Positions 1 to 9,140 are shown, numbered from the stretch's first letter. The stretch is 48,691 nt of DNA from CALOCV01 sp942491955 (GCA_942491955.1 CALOCV010000005.1:1-48691), one strand, 5' to 3'. Numbers and translations: made by a program. Notes: generated by a model not told the origin, from the letters alone.

Positions 1-1
1 C

Positions 2-94
2 GCACGGCTGGTAGAACAGACAAAGAAGCAGGAGTTACATCTCTTCAAAGAAAAACAAACAGTTTATAATATCACCAATTCTTTTGCCAGCTAA
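2..94 (+). CDS. C-terminal end of an unidentified gene
   Basis: An open frame enters from the left edge and stops with TAA at 92-94, giving 30 residues that end in NITNSFAS. It runs in the same direction as glmM, 75 bases downstream. The fragment is rich in Lys, Glu and Gln, consistent with a helical C-terminus. Too little is present to name a family. It could also be a chance open frame, because no start codon lies inside the window. Confidence 0.4.
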   Translation, partial: ARLVEQTKKQELHLFKEKQTVYNITNSFAS

Positions 95-169
95 AAAAGA
101 ACGTTTATTTGAGATGAAAGAAAAGTTTCTATCCATTACCCTTATCCCTTGAATCATTCGTAATCGAGC

Positions 170-1543
170 ATGAAAAACGGAAAGAAAATTTTTGGAACAG
201 ACGGTGTGCGAGGAAGGGCGAACTTCCCTCCCATGTCTGTTGAGGTCGCCCTAGCTCTTGGACGAGCCGTTGGCGTGCTTCTCAGGAGAAATGCCGATAA
301 ACATCGCGTAGTTGTAGGTAAAGATACCCGTCTTTCATGCTACATGTACGAAAATGCGTTGATCTCTGGCTTATGTTCCATGGGAATCGATACGCTTATG
401 GTAGGGCCCTATCCCACTCCTGCGGTTGCTTTCATCACTCGTGCCTATCGTGCCGATGCAGGCGTTGTTATCTCCGCTTCGCACAATCCTTTCTATGACA
501 ATGGCATCAAATTTTTCTCTCACGAAGGGATAAAATTTCCTCAGGAGTGGGAGAAAAGTGTAGAACGGTTAGTTGCAGAAAATAACTACGAGAAATTTCT
601 TCCTCAGGATCATGAAATTGGTAAAAATACAAAAATTCACGATGCTGACGGACGGTATATCGAATATGCAAAGGCGACATTTCCAAGAGAACTGTCGTTG
701 AAGGGGCTAAAAGTCGTTCTCGATTGTGCCAATGGAGCTGGATATAAAGTGGCCCCTTGCATCTTTCGCGAACTCGATGCCGAAATTTTTGCTTATGGCG
801 TCAATCCCGATGGACTCAATATCAATCTCCATTGTGGCAGTCTCCATCCAGAAACGGTACAAACCTCAGTTATTGATCAATGCGCCGATGTGGGTATTGT
901 CTTCGACGGCGATGCAGACCGTGTCATTATGGTCGATGAGACGGGGCAAGTATTGGCTGGAGATGTCCTTTTAGCGATTTGCGCGCGTGATTTGCAACAA
1001 AAGGGGATGCTCAAGAGAAATGCCGTTGTGACGACACCGATGTCCAATCTTGGTTTTCACAAAGCCATGGAGAGTTTAGGGATCGAAGTTTTAGAGGCTC
1101 CTGTTGGTGACAAATACGTGATTCAAAGGATGCGAGAAGAAGGGTGCCATTTAGGAGGGGAATCGAGCGGGCATATCATCTTTCTTGAGTACAATTCGAC
1201 AGCGGATGGGCCTCTTGCCGCTTTGCAAATTCTTCGTATCATGGTCGAATCGGGGAAAAGACTTTCCGAGCTTGCTGCTTTTGTTCAGCAATATCCCCAT
1301 CTCTGTATTAATGTTCCTGTGCGAGAAAAACCGCCTATTGAGGAGATTCCCCATCTTAAAGAGAGGATCGCTGCTGCACAGAAGAAGGTAGGTTCGGAAG
1401 GGAAAATTTTCCTTCGTTATTCGGGAACGGAATCGGTATTGCGTGTCACGGTGGAAGGAGACAACGAGCATATCGTTGAGCAGGTGTCTCATATGTTGGC
1501 CGATACGGTGCGGGAATCGATAGGAATGGAGATGATGCAGTAA
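170..1543 (+). CDS. glmM: Phosphoglucosamine mutase GlmM
   Basis: Converts glucosamine-6-phosphate to glucosamine-1-phosphate in the cytoplasm, on the route to UDP-GlcNAc for lipid A and peptidoglycan. The 457-residue length is typical of the family. All four signature loops are visible: the phosphoserine loop SASHNPF (about 102-108, with the phosphorylated Ser before His at about 104), the metal-binding DGDADR loop (246-251), the sugar-binding GGESSGH loop (329-335) and the phosphate-binding RYSGTES loop (416-422). The stop codon TAA directly abuts the ATG of glmS, so the two are almost certainly co-translated. Chlamydia trachomatis has the same glmM-glmS pair. The Shine-Dalgarno sequence before the chosen ATG is weak, but the N-terminus aligns with the family (FGTDGVRG at about 8-15). 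Confidence 0.96.
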   Translation: MKNGKKIFGTDGVRGRANFPPMSVEVALALGRAVGVLLRRNADKHRVVVGKDTRLSCYMYENALISGLCSMGIDTLMVGPYPTPAVAFITRAYRADAGVVISASHNPFYDNGIKFFSHEGIKFPQEWEKSVERLVAENNYEKFLPQDHEIGKNTKIHDADGRYIEYAKATFPRELSLKGLKVVLDCANGAGYKVAPCIFRELDAEIFAYGVNPDGLNINLHCGSLHPETVQTSVIDQCADVGIVFDGDADRVIMVDETGQVLAGDVLLAICARDLQQKGMLKRNAVVTTPMSNLGFHKAMESLGIEVLEAPVGDKYVIQRMREEGCHLGGESSGHIIFLEYNSTADGPLAALQILRIMVESGKRLSELAAFVQQYPHLCINVPVREKPPIEEIPHLKERIAAAQKKVGSEGKIFLRYSGTESVLRVTVEGDNEHIVEQVSHMLADTVRESIGMEMMQ

Positions 1544-3373
1544 ATGTGTGGTATTTTTGGATATATTGGTCAGCAAAATGGAATCCCTATTGTCATAAGA
1601 GGGATTAGGAGTTTGGAATATCGAGGTTATGATTCCGCAGGCCTTGCGGCTGTGTCTCATGGTGCATTGGAAGTGCGCAAAGTGGGAGGGAAAATTTCTT
1701 TTCTCGAAAAGCTTATCGAAGAGAATCCTGTAGAGGCTCCTATTGTCATTGCCCAGACGCGTTGGGCCACTCATGGAAAACCATCGAAAGAAAATGCTCA
1801 TCCTCATACTGACTCTGACAACACTCTTGCGCTTGTGCACAATGGGATTATCGAAAACTATGTCCTACTTAAGTCTCAGCTACAAAAAGAGGGGAATCGC
1901 TTTGATTCCGAAACCGATACAGAGGTGATCGCCCATCTATTGGCTCGGTTTTACGAAGGCGATCTTCTCCAGGCGGTGTGCAAAACCATGGAAATTCTTG
2001 AAGGATCCTATGCCATAGCGCTTCTTCACAAAGACCATCCCGACAAGATTGTTGCTTTTGCTCATCACTCTCCTTTGGCGATAGGAATAGGAAAAGGAGA
2101 GGCGTATGTCTCTTCCGATTCGAATGCCTTTGCTTCCTTGACGGATCAGGTCGTTTATCTCGCTCACAACGAAATCGCTTTTGTAGGGAGAGAAGAGCAG
2201 CAGTTCTTCTCTTCATCAGGCGAGCCACTGGATAAAAAGGCATCTCATCTCCACCTTGCTGAAGCATTGGATACATCAAAAGGGGATTTTTCTCATTTTA
2301 CTCTTAAGGAGATCTTTCAACAGCCACTGACTATTCGACAAGCGTTGGAGAAGCGTTTTGATGCTGAAAAGGGAACATCGTTGTTTTCTGAATTTGATAA
2401 AAAGACCTATGATTTTCAGAGAATCCAACGCATTTTGATTGTGGCATGCGGCACTTCGTATCACGCAGGGTTAGTCGCTTCGTATTTTTTTGAAGATTGG
2501 ACGGGAATTCCTACCCAGGTCGAGATTGCTTCTGAGTATCGATATAAGAAGAGGATTATCCCCTCAAATACCCTTGTCATTGCTATTAGTCAATCGGGAG
2601 AGACGGCCGACACGTTAGCCGCTGTTCGGGCATTAAAAGAGAAAGGGGCGACAATCTTCTCTCTCTGTAATGTCCTCCACTCGACGCTTGCTCGCGAATC
2701 GGACTATTGCATTCCGCTGCGTGCGGGCCCCGAAATTGGCGTTGCTTCTACCAAGGCGTTTACGAGTCAACTCACCGTTCTTTTCCTATTCGGGTTATTT
2801 CTTGGGCGTATGCGTGATATTGGCCAAATCGAAGGGCAACAATTCATTCAAAATTTCTTGGCGCTTCCCGAACTCACGCAAGAAATTTTAGCTCTTTCTC
2901 CGGACATTCAACGCATTGCAGAGCAAGCAAGTCATTATAAAAATTATTTCTTTATTGGACGTTCGTACATGTTTCCAGCGGCATTGGAGGCGGCACTTAA
3001 GCTCAAAGAAATCTCTTATCTCAATGCAACGGGGTATCCCGCTGGAGAGATGAAGCACGGTCCCATCGCCCTGATTGATCCAAGTTGTCTCACTGTGGCT
3101 CTTTGTACCAATGAAGCCCTTTTTGATAAGTTATGGAGCAATGTCATGGAGGTCAAGGCGCGCCAAGGACCCTTGCTTGCCGTCGTCTTTCAAGGGGAGG
3201 AGCGATTTAACGAGGTGGCTGATTTTATCATATCGTTTCCAAAAACGACCGATGAATTAGCGGCGATTTTGGCAAGTATCGCTCTTCAACTCTTTGCCTT
3301 CTACTGCGCGTTATCTCGAGGAGAAGATATCGATCAGCCGCGTAATTTAGCCAAGTCGGTCACTGTCGAATGA
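1544..3373 (+). CDS. glmS: Glutamine--fructose-6-phosphate aminotransferase GlmS
   Basis: Makes glucosamine-6-phosphate from fructose-6-phosphate and glutamine, the substrate of GlmM encoded just upstream. The 609-residue protein starts MCGIFGYIG, so Cys2 becomes the N-terminal nucleophile of the glutaminase domain after Met removal. The glutaminase region (about 1-240) carries the RGYDSAG and WATHG segments. Two SIS sugar-isomerase domains follow, with CGTSYHAG near 302-309 and SQSGETADT near 349-357, and the protein ends in the family-typical LAKSVTVE. The start codon follows the glmM stop without a gap, and its own stop overlaps the next ATG (ATGA), so glmM, glmS and the Nudix gene form one transcription unit. 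No glmS ribozyme-like leader can exist here because there is no leader. Confidence 0.97.
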   Translation: MCGIFGYIGQQNGIPIVIRGIRSLEYRGYDSAGLAAVSHGALEVRKVGGKISFLEKLIEENPVEAPIVIAQTRWATHGKPSKENAHPHTDSDNTLALVHNGIIENYVLLKSQLQKEGNRFDSETDTEVIAHLLARFYEGDLLQAVCKTMEILEGSYAIALLHKDHPDKIVAFAHHSPLAIGIGKGEAYVSSDSNAFASLTDQVVYLAHNEIAFVGREEQQFFSSSGEPLDKKASHLHLAEALDTSKGDFSHFTLKEIFQQPLTIRQALEKRFDAEKGTSLFSEFDKKTYDFQRIQRILIVACGTSYHAGLVASYFFEDWTGIPTQVEIASEYRYKKRIIPSNTLVIAISQSGETADTLAAVRALKEKGATIFSLCNVLHSTLARESDYCIPLRAGPEIGVASTKAFTSQLTVLFLFGLFLGRMRDIGQIEGQQFIQNFLALPELTQEILALSPDIQRIAEQASHYKNYFFIGRSYMFPAALEAALKLKEISYLNATGYPAGEMKHGPIALIDPSCLTVALCTNEALFDKLWSNVMEVKARQGPLLAVVFQGEERFNEVADFIISFPKTTDELAAILASIALQLFAFYCALSRGEDIDQPRNLAKSVTVE

Positions 3374-3790
3374 AACAAGAGCACTCTTACGGCATTATTC
3401 CTTTGCAAAAGCGGGATGATCGATGGTGGGTATTTTTAGTGCATCACCAAAAGGGGCATTGGGCTTTTCCAAAGGGGCATCCCAACGAAGGAGAAGCACC
3501 AAAAGAGACGGCGCAAAGAGAGCTTTTTGAGTGAGACGGGGCTAGAAATTGAGCGTTTCTTGCCATTTTCTCCCATTGAGGAAAATTATACTTTTCAAAC
3601 CGAAAACGACTCTATCGATAAGAGAGTGCTCTACTTTCTCGCTGAAGTGACAGGGACCGTTGTTTTACAAGTACAAGAGATTCAAGAGGGGGAGTGGTTT
3701 CTTCTGCAAGATGCAGAGGGACCCATCACTTTTCCCGAAGGAAAAACGGTCTGTCGTCAGGTTTGTGTCTACTTGTCTTCTTTTTTTTAA
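3370..3790 (+). CDS. Nudix (MutT/Ap4A hydrolase-like) protein, frameshifted
   Basis: A Nudix hydrolase of about 139 residues when one base is removed. The first frame starts at the ATG overlapping the glmS stop and reads AFPKGHPNEGEAPKETAQREL before hitting TGA at 3532. The next frame continues ETGLEIERFLPF. Deleting one T near 3532 joins them as GHPNEGE...RELFEETGLEIE, a perfect Nudix box (G-x5-E-x7-REL-x-EE-x-G-L). The total span of 421 bases equals 140 codons plus one base, as expected for a single insertion. Family members hydrolyse nucleoside diphosphates linked to another moiety; the FPKGH and Nudix pattern recalls the chlamydial Ap4A hydrolase (CT771). It could be a recent pseudogene, but similar single-base lesions elsewhere in this window favour sequence error. 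No Nudix gene start is seen at the TTG 3527. Confidence 0.8.
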
Positions 3791-3840
3791 AAAAAAATAT
3801 ATGGTACAATAAATGTGTCTTACTTTTTTTAAGGAAACTC

Positions 3841-5427
3841 ATGACCCTTGATATCAATCAGACAAATGGTGTTTTTCGGATCTATTTTCGGGAAAAACAG
3901 CTCAATAATACGGTTTTTCTCTATGCCAAAGAGCAAAAAAATGGTTCTTATCAACTACAAGTTGGTAGAGGGTATGGCCATCTTTTTCTCCATTGGATCG
4001 GAAAAATTGCCAATAAACTCCTCCACCGCATCGATCAAAAGAAAGTTCTTTTACAAGAAGTAGGGCAGCATTTTGCCGAATTGGATACCTCTTTTTCTTC
4101 TAGTCTTTCAGAATATTTGAGAACAAAAAAGATCAGCATCCAAGTAGATGATGGAGGAACCAATACCATCACTTCAGTATCCTCGCAGAACATCAAGACT
4201 TTTAGCAATTTAAATCAGAAGTTTGAGCCAAATAAGGAGCCAAATAAGGAGCCTGTGTTCGACAAGAATCCAGAACCGAAAAAGACGCCAAAAAAGACGC
4301 CAGCACCAAAAAAAACAATTCCAAAATCTTCCGATATCGAAAAAGAAGAGAAAATTAGCAAAAACCGTGAATGCGTTGAAGAGTGGAGAAAAGCACTTAA
4401 AGCATTTCGTGCTCAAGGCGTATTTGATATCGAATTATGGCAACTCTCAGCGGGACAAAAAGTAGGATCTGGAAGTCAACTCTGCCGAGCCCCTGATCTC
4501 AGTGAAGCACTTGTCAATCTACCTCAATATTGTCGGGATCTAGATACATGGACAGGGCATCTTCTCCGCATCCAAAATAGTCTGAAAGAGAAAGAAATGG
4601 AGATCTATTCTCAAGGTGTTGATATTCAAAAAGTGAAAGAGGCTTTAGAGGAGATCCTGCTATCTTGTAGAAGGCTTGCAAGCGAATTAGAAGGTAAAGA
4701 TTCCATTACAAGTGACGAAAAAAGTAGCTATCATCGAAAGTTTTTTTGCATAGAACAACCCAAACTCATGACTATCTACCAAAAGCTGGGAATCGAACTA
4801 CGCAATGCGGAACAAAAAAACTTTAAGCGATGGCTCGATACCATGGTGAGCTTTGCTCTTCATGCGGGAAATAGCCGGGAGAACCGCGAAGTTCTTCGAA
4901 AAGGAATCGAGAAAATTCGCCAATGCCTGGTCCATCGAAAGCCCAGTAGTGCTGAAAGTCTTGCTTACGGTGAAACAGGTTCCGTGTCGGTTGTATTTCA
5001 AGATTTTTTAATTTACCACTATTTTAATTGCAATTCCACGGATGAATTAAGTTGGTTTGAAAAGAACGTTGCGACTCGGACTTGTGATATACGAAGTCCT
5101 AAGTGGATAAAGATTGCCACCATTTACGGGTTGAATGGGCATTTTACGGTCTCCGTTGATAATGGAAAGAACAAAATTTTTATTGATAATCTTGTGTCAA
5201 AACCCAAGACCTCAAGTCCAAGTTCTGAACAAATTTATCAATCGGTTTGTATCAATAATGACCTATACAACAAGTTAGTAGAAAAGAAAGAGCTTTTTTC
5301 TACCGAGGAAATCTGTGTGCCTACATGGAACGCCAATAATTGTTACCTTTCAGCGGCTTTTCTTTCCTTTGCTGTCTTGATCCGTTTTCTTGAAGAGGCC
5401 GAGTTGGTCAAGTTAGAGACGGTGTAA
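3841..5427 (+). CDS. Putative clan-CE (C48/ChlaDub-like) cysteine protease, effector candidate
   Basis: A 528-residue protein from ATG 3841, which has an AAGGA Shine-Dalgarno at -10; the frame is open further upstream but overlaps the Nudix gene. Residues 1-125 are an unidentified N-terminal domain. About 128-165 is a Pro/Lys-rich linker with a PNKE duplication and KKTP repeats. The middle is helical. The C-terminus reads GLNGHFTVSVD (His about 434), then IFIDNL (Asp about 449), then VPTWNANNCYLSAAFLSF (Cys about 501). The order His-Asp-Cys with these flanks matches clan CE proteases (Ulp1/SENP, ChlaDub), where HW..V.D, YFDSL and P.Q.N..DCG occur. A Pro-rich linker before such a domain is also seen in ChlaDub1. 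The usual oxyanion Gln is Thr here, so activity is uncertain. The assignment is inference from motifs. No signal peptide is evident, which fits a type III effector. Confidence 0.5.
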   Translation: MTLDINQTNGVFRIYFREKQLNNTVFLYAKEQKNGSYQLQVGRGYGHLFLHWIGKIANKLLHRIDQKKVLLQEVGQHFAELDTSFSSSLSEYLRTKKISIQVDDGGTNTITSVSSQNIKTFSNLNQKFEPNKEPNKEPVFDKNPEPKKTPKKTPAPKKTIPKSSDIEKEEKISKNRECVEEWRKALKAFRAQGVFDIELWQLSAGQKVGSGSQLCRAPDLSEALVNLPQYCRDLDTWTGHLLRIQNSLKEKEMEIYSQGVDIQKVKEALEEILLSCRRLASELEGKDSITSDEKSSYHRKFFCIEQPKLMTIYQKLGIELRNAEQKNFKRWLDTMVSFALHAGNSRENREVLRKGIEKIRQCLVHRKPSSAESLAYGETGSVSVVFQDFLIYHYFNCNSTDELSWFEKNVATRTCDIRSPKWIKIATIYGLNGHFTVSVDNGKNKIFIDNLVSKPKTSSPSSEQIYQSVCINNDLYNKLVEKKELFSTEEICVPTWNANNCYLSAAFLSFAVLIRFLEEAELVKLETV

Positions 5428-5459
5428 TAATAAAAATTTTTAATTGAACAAAATAAGGT

Positions 5460-5487
5460 AAGGGCCTAAATTTTGGTCCTTTTACTT
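5460..5487 (+). terminator. Putative intrinsic terminator
   Basis: A hairpin with stem AAGGGCC / GGTCCTT (one G-T pair) around an 8-base loop, followed by TTTAC, lies 33 bases after the stop of the putative protease gene. The T tract is short, so termination may be partial. Confidence 0.5.
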
Positions 5488-5555
5488 TTCATCGCCTTTC
5501 TTGTTAACAAACGTTTTTTTTGTTACCCTTTTTTTCTTGGTAAAACGAGGATGAA

Positions 5556-6380
5556 ATGGATGAAATCAGAGAGTCCGTTGTTTTGGAAAATAATGGACAA
5601 AAAATTTTTGGAATATTGCACCACCCTGCCGAAGGGATGGGACCATTTCCCACCATTCTTTGTTGTCACGGCTTTGCCGGCAATAAAGTGGGAAAGCACC
5701 GATTCTATGTCGATTTTGCCTCTACCATGGCAAAAAAAGGATTTGTCGTCTTTCGTTTTGATTTCAGAGGATCCGGAGATAGTGAAGGAACCCTCCAAGA
5801 GATGACCCTATCTGGGGAAGTGAGCGATGCCATCACGGCCCTTAATTATCTGATGACGGTTGCCTGCGTCGATCAAGAACGCATAGGATTTCTAGGACGA
5901 TCGATGGGAGGGCTCGTTTCCGTTCTTACTGCAGCGCAATCGGAAATTCCTGTTGCGGCACTGTGCCTGTGGGCACCTGTTTTTTCTTCGGATGATTGGA
6001 AAGAGAGAGTAGCTAAAAGCTCAGGACCCACACTCTCAATTGAAGAAAGAACACGCCTTTCTCGTATCAATGGGCAAACACCCAATGCTCTTTTTATTCG
6101 AGAATTTTTTTCTATCGATCTAACAAAAATTTTACCAACATTGCATACCATTCCTCTCCTTCACATCCATGGAGAAGAAGATGCTGTTGTTTCGCTTGCC
6201 CATGCCGATGCCTATCAAAAGCAACGACAAGAGGCGACGGCTTCTAGCGAATTCATCCGATTCCCAAAGAGCAACCACGATTTCTCGAATGATGAAGAAA
6301 GAGATGAGGCTTTATTGGTATCGGCACAATGGTTTGACAAAATGTTGCAAAAGGCCGACAAAGGAAGTGTATTGCAATAG
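5556..6380 (+). CDS. Alpha/beta hydrolase (CT206-like)
   Basis: A 274-residue cytoplasmic serine hydrolase. It has the HGF oxyanion segment (about 38-40), FRFDFRGSGDSEG (67-79), the nucleophile elbow GRSMGG (Ser about 116), the acid in HGEEDA (Asp about 209) and the catalytic His in KSNHDFS (about 241). All triad residues are present and in the usual order. The profile is that of small esterases/acyl-hydrolases such as the FrsA/S9-like and BAAT-like proteins; the substrate cannot be read from the sequence. Ten bases separate it from pfp downstream. In Chlamydia trachomatis a hydrolase of this kind (CT206) sits between two pfp-type genes, so the pairing is conserved in the phylum. A second in-frame ATG six bases upstream is possible. 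Confidence 0.85.
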   Translation: MDEIRESVVLENNGQKIFGILHHPAEGMGPFPTILCCHGFAGNKVGKHRFYVDFASTMAKKGFVVFRFDFRGSGDSEGTLQEMTLSGEVSDAITALNYLMTVACVDQERIGFLGRSMGGLVSVLTAAQSEIPVAALCLWAPVFSSDDWKERVAKSSGPTLSIEERTRLSRINGQTPNALFIREFFSIDLTKILPTLHTIPLLHIHGEEDAVVSLAHADAYQKQRQEATASSEFIRFPKSNHDFSNDEERDEALLVSAQWFDKMLQKADKGSVLQ

Positions 6381-6389
6381 GAGAATCCC

Positions 6390-8045
6390 ATGGTGTCATT
6401 AAGCTCTCTTCAAAAGAGTCGACTGGCCGATCAACCCGTTCTTCCAGCGATCTTTTCGTCGCTTGGAGAACTTGTCGCTGAAGACGGAGGGAAGGCTCTC
6501 CCTCTTTCTGCTTCCCTGAAAAAAAAATTTCCCCATCTTGAGACATTGCCATCTCTTGATTTTGTCGATAAAGGGGAAAAGGAACATCGCTCCCTTAATG
6601 TAGGCGTTGTTCTCTCAGGAGGGCAGGCAGCGGGAGGGCATAATGTCATTGTAGGTCTTTTTGATGCATTGAAAAAACTCCATCCCAAGAGCCAACTCAT
6701 TGGATTTCGCAATGGTCCTAAAGGACTGATTGACGACGATGGGGAGGTTCTTACGGATGCGTTGTTGGCCGACTATAGAAATCAAGGAGGCTTTGACCTC
6801 ATTGGGTCGGGACGGACAAAAATCGAAACCGAAAAGCAATTTGCGGCAACTCTTGCAACGGCAAAGAAAAGAAAGCTCGATGGAATTGTGATTATTGGCG
6901 GTGATGATTCGAATACCAATGCCGCTCTTCTTGCCGAGTATTTTTTGCAGCACGGCGGCTCGACAGCAGTTGTAGGAGTGCCGAAAACCATCGATGGCGA
7001 CTTGAAAAATGATGCCATCGAAGTCTCTTTCGGATTCGATACGGCTTGCAAAACCTATTCAGAGACGATAGGCAGCATTGCACGCGATGCGCTTTCGGCA
7101 GGGAAATATTACTTTTTTGTTCGTCTTATGGGGCGATCGGCTTCACATATTGCCCTCGAATGTGCTTTACAAACCCATCCCAATTTTACTTTGATTGGAG
7201 AAGAGGTGTTGGTAAAGAAACAAACCGTTCAAGATATCACCAAATCGCTGTGTGCAATGATTGAAAAGCGGGCAAAAAAGGGAAAATATTTTGGTGTCGT
7301 TCTCTTGCCCGAGGGGATTGTCGAGTTTATTCCCGAAGTGAGGTTGTTGATCCTAGAGCTCAATCTCCTTTTAGCCAAAGGCAGCCCTGATGCCGAAGCG
7401 ATCGATGCTCTCCCTCTGATGGAAGAGCGCATTGCTTACGTCGCTACAAAACTCAAAAAGTCCTCTCATGCATGCTTTACGCAATTTCCGAAAGCCTTTC
7501 AAGAACAGCTCTTACTGGAAAGAGATCCGCATGGGAATGTGCAAGTAGCCAAAATTGAGACGGAACGGTTGTTTGCAGCACTTGTACAAGAGGAATTTAC
7601 GCGCAAAAAAGATCGAGGGGAGTACGCGGTAAAGACCTCGATCCAACCCATCTATCTTGGTTATGAAGGGCGGTCGTGCTTACCTAGTTTATTCGATGCC
7701 AACTATTGTTATGCATTAGGACACGTTGCCTCCCTTTTAATCGATCAGAAGAAAACGGGTTATATGAGCTGTGTAAAAAATCTCTGTCGCCCCATCGATG
7801 AATGGATCCCCGCAGGAATTCCCCTTGTTCAAATGATGGATATAGAAGTGCGCGAGGGAAAAGAGAAGCCGGTCATTACCAAAGCCTTAGTCGATTTGGA
7901 GGGGAAACCCTTTCTTGCCTTTGCCGAAAAAAGGGAGGCGTGGCAAATCGATGACGACTATCAAAATCCGGGTCCGATTCAATTTTTTGGCCCCACTTCC
8001 GTCACGCACAGCACCACCCAAACACTCGTATTGGAAAAACTATGA
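6390..8045 (+). CDS. pfp: Diphosphate--fructose-6-phosphate 1-phosphotransferase (PFP, long form)
   Basis: Phosphorylates fructose-6-phosphate using pyrophosphate, a reversible step replacing ATP-dependent phosphofructokinase in glycolysis. The 551-residue length matches the long PFP class used by chlamydiae, spirochaetes and plants. Motifs: VVLSGGQAAGGHN (about 73-84, diphosphate loop), IGSGRTKIET (138-147), GGDDSN (170-175, where the Asp and lack of a Gly mark PPi use), PKTIDGDLKN (198-207, catalytic TIDGD) and MGRSASH (247-253). Preceded by AGGAG at a good distance from the ATG. Its stop codon overlaps the start of the GH3 gene (ATGA), so the hydrolase, pfp and GH3 genes form an operon. 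Confidence 0.95.
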   Translation: MVSLSSLQKSRLADQPVLPAIFSSLGELVAEDGGKALPLSASLKKKFPHLETLPSLDFVDKGEKEHRSLNVGVVLSGGQAAGGHNVIVGLFDALKKLHPKSQLIGFRNGPKGLIDDDGEVLTDALLADYRNQGGFDLIGSGRTKIETEKQFAATLATAKKRKLDGIVIIGGDDSNTNAALLAEYFLQHGGSTAVVGVPKTIDGDLKNDAIEVSFGFDTACKTYSETIGSIARDALSAGKYYFFVRLMGRSASHIALECALQTHPNFTLIGEEVLVKKQTVQDITKSLCAMIEKRAKKGKYFGVVLLPEGIVEFIPEVRLLILELNLLLAKGSPDAEAIDALPLMEERIAYVATKLKKSSHACFTQFPKAFQEQLLLERDPHGNVQVAKIETERLFAALVQEEFTRKKDRGEYAVKTSIQPIYLGYEGRSCLPSLFDANYCYALGHVASLLIDQKKTGYMSCVKNLCRPIDEWIPAGIPLVQMMDIEVREGKEKPVITKALVDLEGKPFLAFAEKREAWQIDDDYQNPGPIQFFGPTSVTHSTTQTLVLEKL

Positions 8046-9118
8046 AACCTTTCTTTGTGCTATTCCTATCTTTTGTGCTCCCTTTATGGGGATCGACTCT
8101 TGACGAAGAGATTTCTTCGATGATTATGGTCGGTTTTCGCGGGCTAGAAGCTTCGGATAATCCCCATCTTATCGAACAATTAGAAGCGGGATATATCGGT
8201 GGGCTCATCCTATTCGACTACGACGTTCCATCCAAGACGTGGGGTCGAAATATCACCTCTTCGGCTCAGCTTAAAGAACTGACAAACCAACTCCAACAGG
8301 CATCGACAATACCCTTATTTTTTGCCATTGACGAGGAGGGAGGAAATGTCAGTCGACTCAATGAAAAAAATGGCTTTCCCACTACGCTCTCCCAAGAGGA
8401 GTTGGGAAAAGGAGATCCTACATATACTTTTCAACAAGCTAAAGAGATCGCACAACGATTACAAGAACATGGCATTCATATCAATTTTGCTCCCGTTGTC
8501 GATGGTTTAAAAAAGGGGTCTTTCATTGCGGCCAAACAGCGTGCGTTCTCCTCCGATCCCAATCTTATCATTCAACACGCGCAGGAAGTAGTAACAGCGC
8601 ATCGACAAGAAGGGGTTGTCGCTTGTATCAAACATTTTCCTGGCCTAGGGAGTGCTATAGGAGATACCCATCTCGGTTTTGTCGATAACACCTCTGTTTG
8701 GACAGAAGAAGAATGCATCCCCTTTCAAGCTCTCATTGAAGAAGTGAATATGGTGATGGTGGGACATTCATGGAACACCCACCTTGACGATCAATGGCCA
8801 GCATCCCTCTCTCCTTGGGTCATCACTCAGCTTCTGCGTAAAGAGATGGGGTATGCAGGGGTTGTCATCACCGATGACCTCCAAATGGGAGCCATCGCTA
8901 ACCAATACGCCTTCGAAACCGTCATCCGACAAACAATCGATGCAGGAGTGGATATTCTCCTCTTCGCTAATCAACAGGTCTATGACGAAGAAATAGGAAA
9001 AAAAGTGCACCAAACCATCCGCCATTTCATTGACAATGGCTCTCTTTCACCAGATCGAATCCATCAATCCGCTCAAAGAATATTGGCCATGAGGGGACCA
9101 GTCCCCCAATGTTATTGA
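8042..9118 (+). CDS. Glycoside hydrolase family 3, beta-N-acetylhexosaminidase (NagZ-like), exported
   Basis: A 358-residue GH3 enzyme. Residues 1-18 form a cleavable signal peptide (Lys, then FFVLFLSFVLPLWGS), so it should act in the periplasm, unlike cytoplasmic NagZ of enterobacteria. Family marks: FAIDEEGGNVSR (about 94-105), KHFPG (197-201) followed by a loop with GDTH (Asp 208, His 210, the NagZ-type acid/base dyad), MVGHSW (239-244) and VVITDDLQMGAI (274-285), whose Asp is the expected nucleophile. In NagZ the loop is usually KHFPGHG; here the second His is Leu. It probably cleaves GlcNAc from muropeptides or chitin-like chains; which one is inference. It is translationally coupled to pfp. 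Confidence 0.88.
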   Translation: MKPFFVLFLSFVLPLWGSTLDEEISSMIMVGFRGLEASDNPHLIEQLEAGYIGGLILFDYDVPSKTWGRNITSSAQLKELTNQLQQASTIPLFFAIDEEGGNVSRLNEKNGFPTTLSQEELGKGDPTYTFQQAKEIAQRLQEHGIHINFAPVVDGLKKGSFIAAKQRAFSSDPNLIIQHAQEVVTAHRQEGVVACIKHFPGLGSAIGDTHLGFVDNTSVWTEEECIPFQALIEEVNMVMVGHSWNTHLDDQWPASLSPWVITQLLRKEMGYAGVVITDDLQMGAIANQYAFETVIRQTIDAGVDILLFANQQVYDEEIGKKVHQTIRHFIDNGSLSPDRIHQSAQRILAMRGPVPQCY

Positions 9119-9140
9119 CTTAAAAAATTGTCTTGTTTTT

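Noticed and set aside
2..94. Assigning the left-edge fragment to a YbbR or DisA protein because it precedes glmM
   Set aside because: That gene order is typical of Firmicutes; the 30 residues seen show no matching motif.
1151..1840. Long open frame on the minus strand across glmM/glmS
   Set aside because: It is antisense to two certain genes, with low-complexity His/Arg/Ser composition and no ribosome site. Shadow frame.
3527..3790. Separate small 87-residue gene starting at TTG
   Set aside because: It is the second half of the Nudix gene; its first residues complete the Nudix box of the upstream frame.
3694..3840. Upstream extension of the protease-like gene to 3694
   Set aside because: The extension overlaps the Nudix gene, has a poly-Phe/Lys stretch from a T8A9 tract, and the ATG at 3841 has a proper ribosome site.
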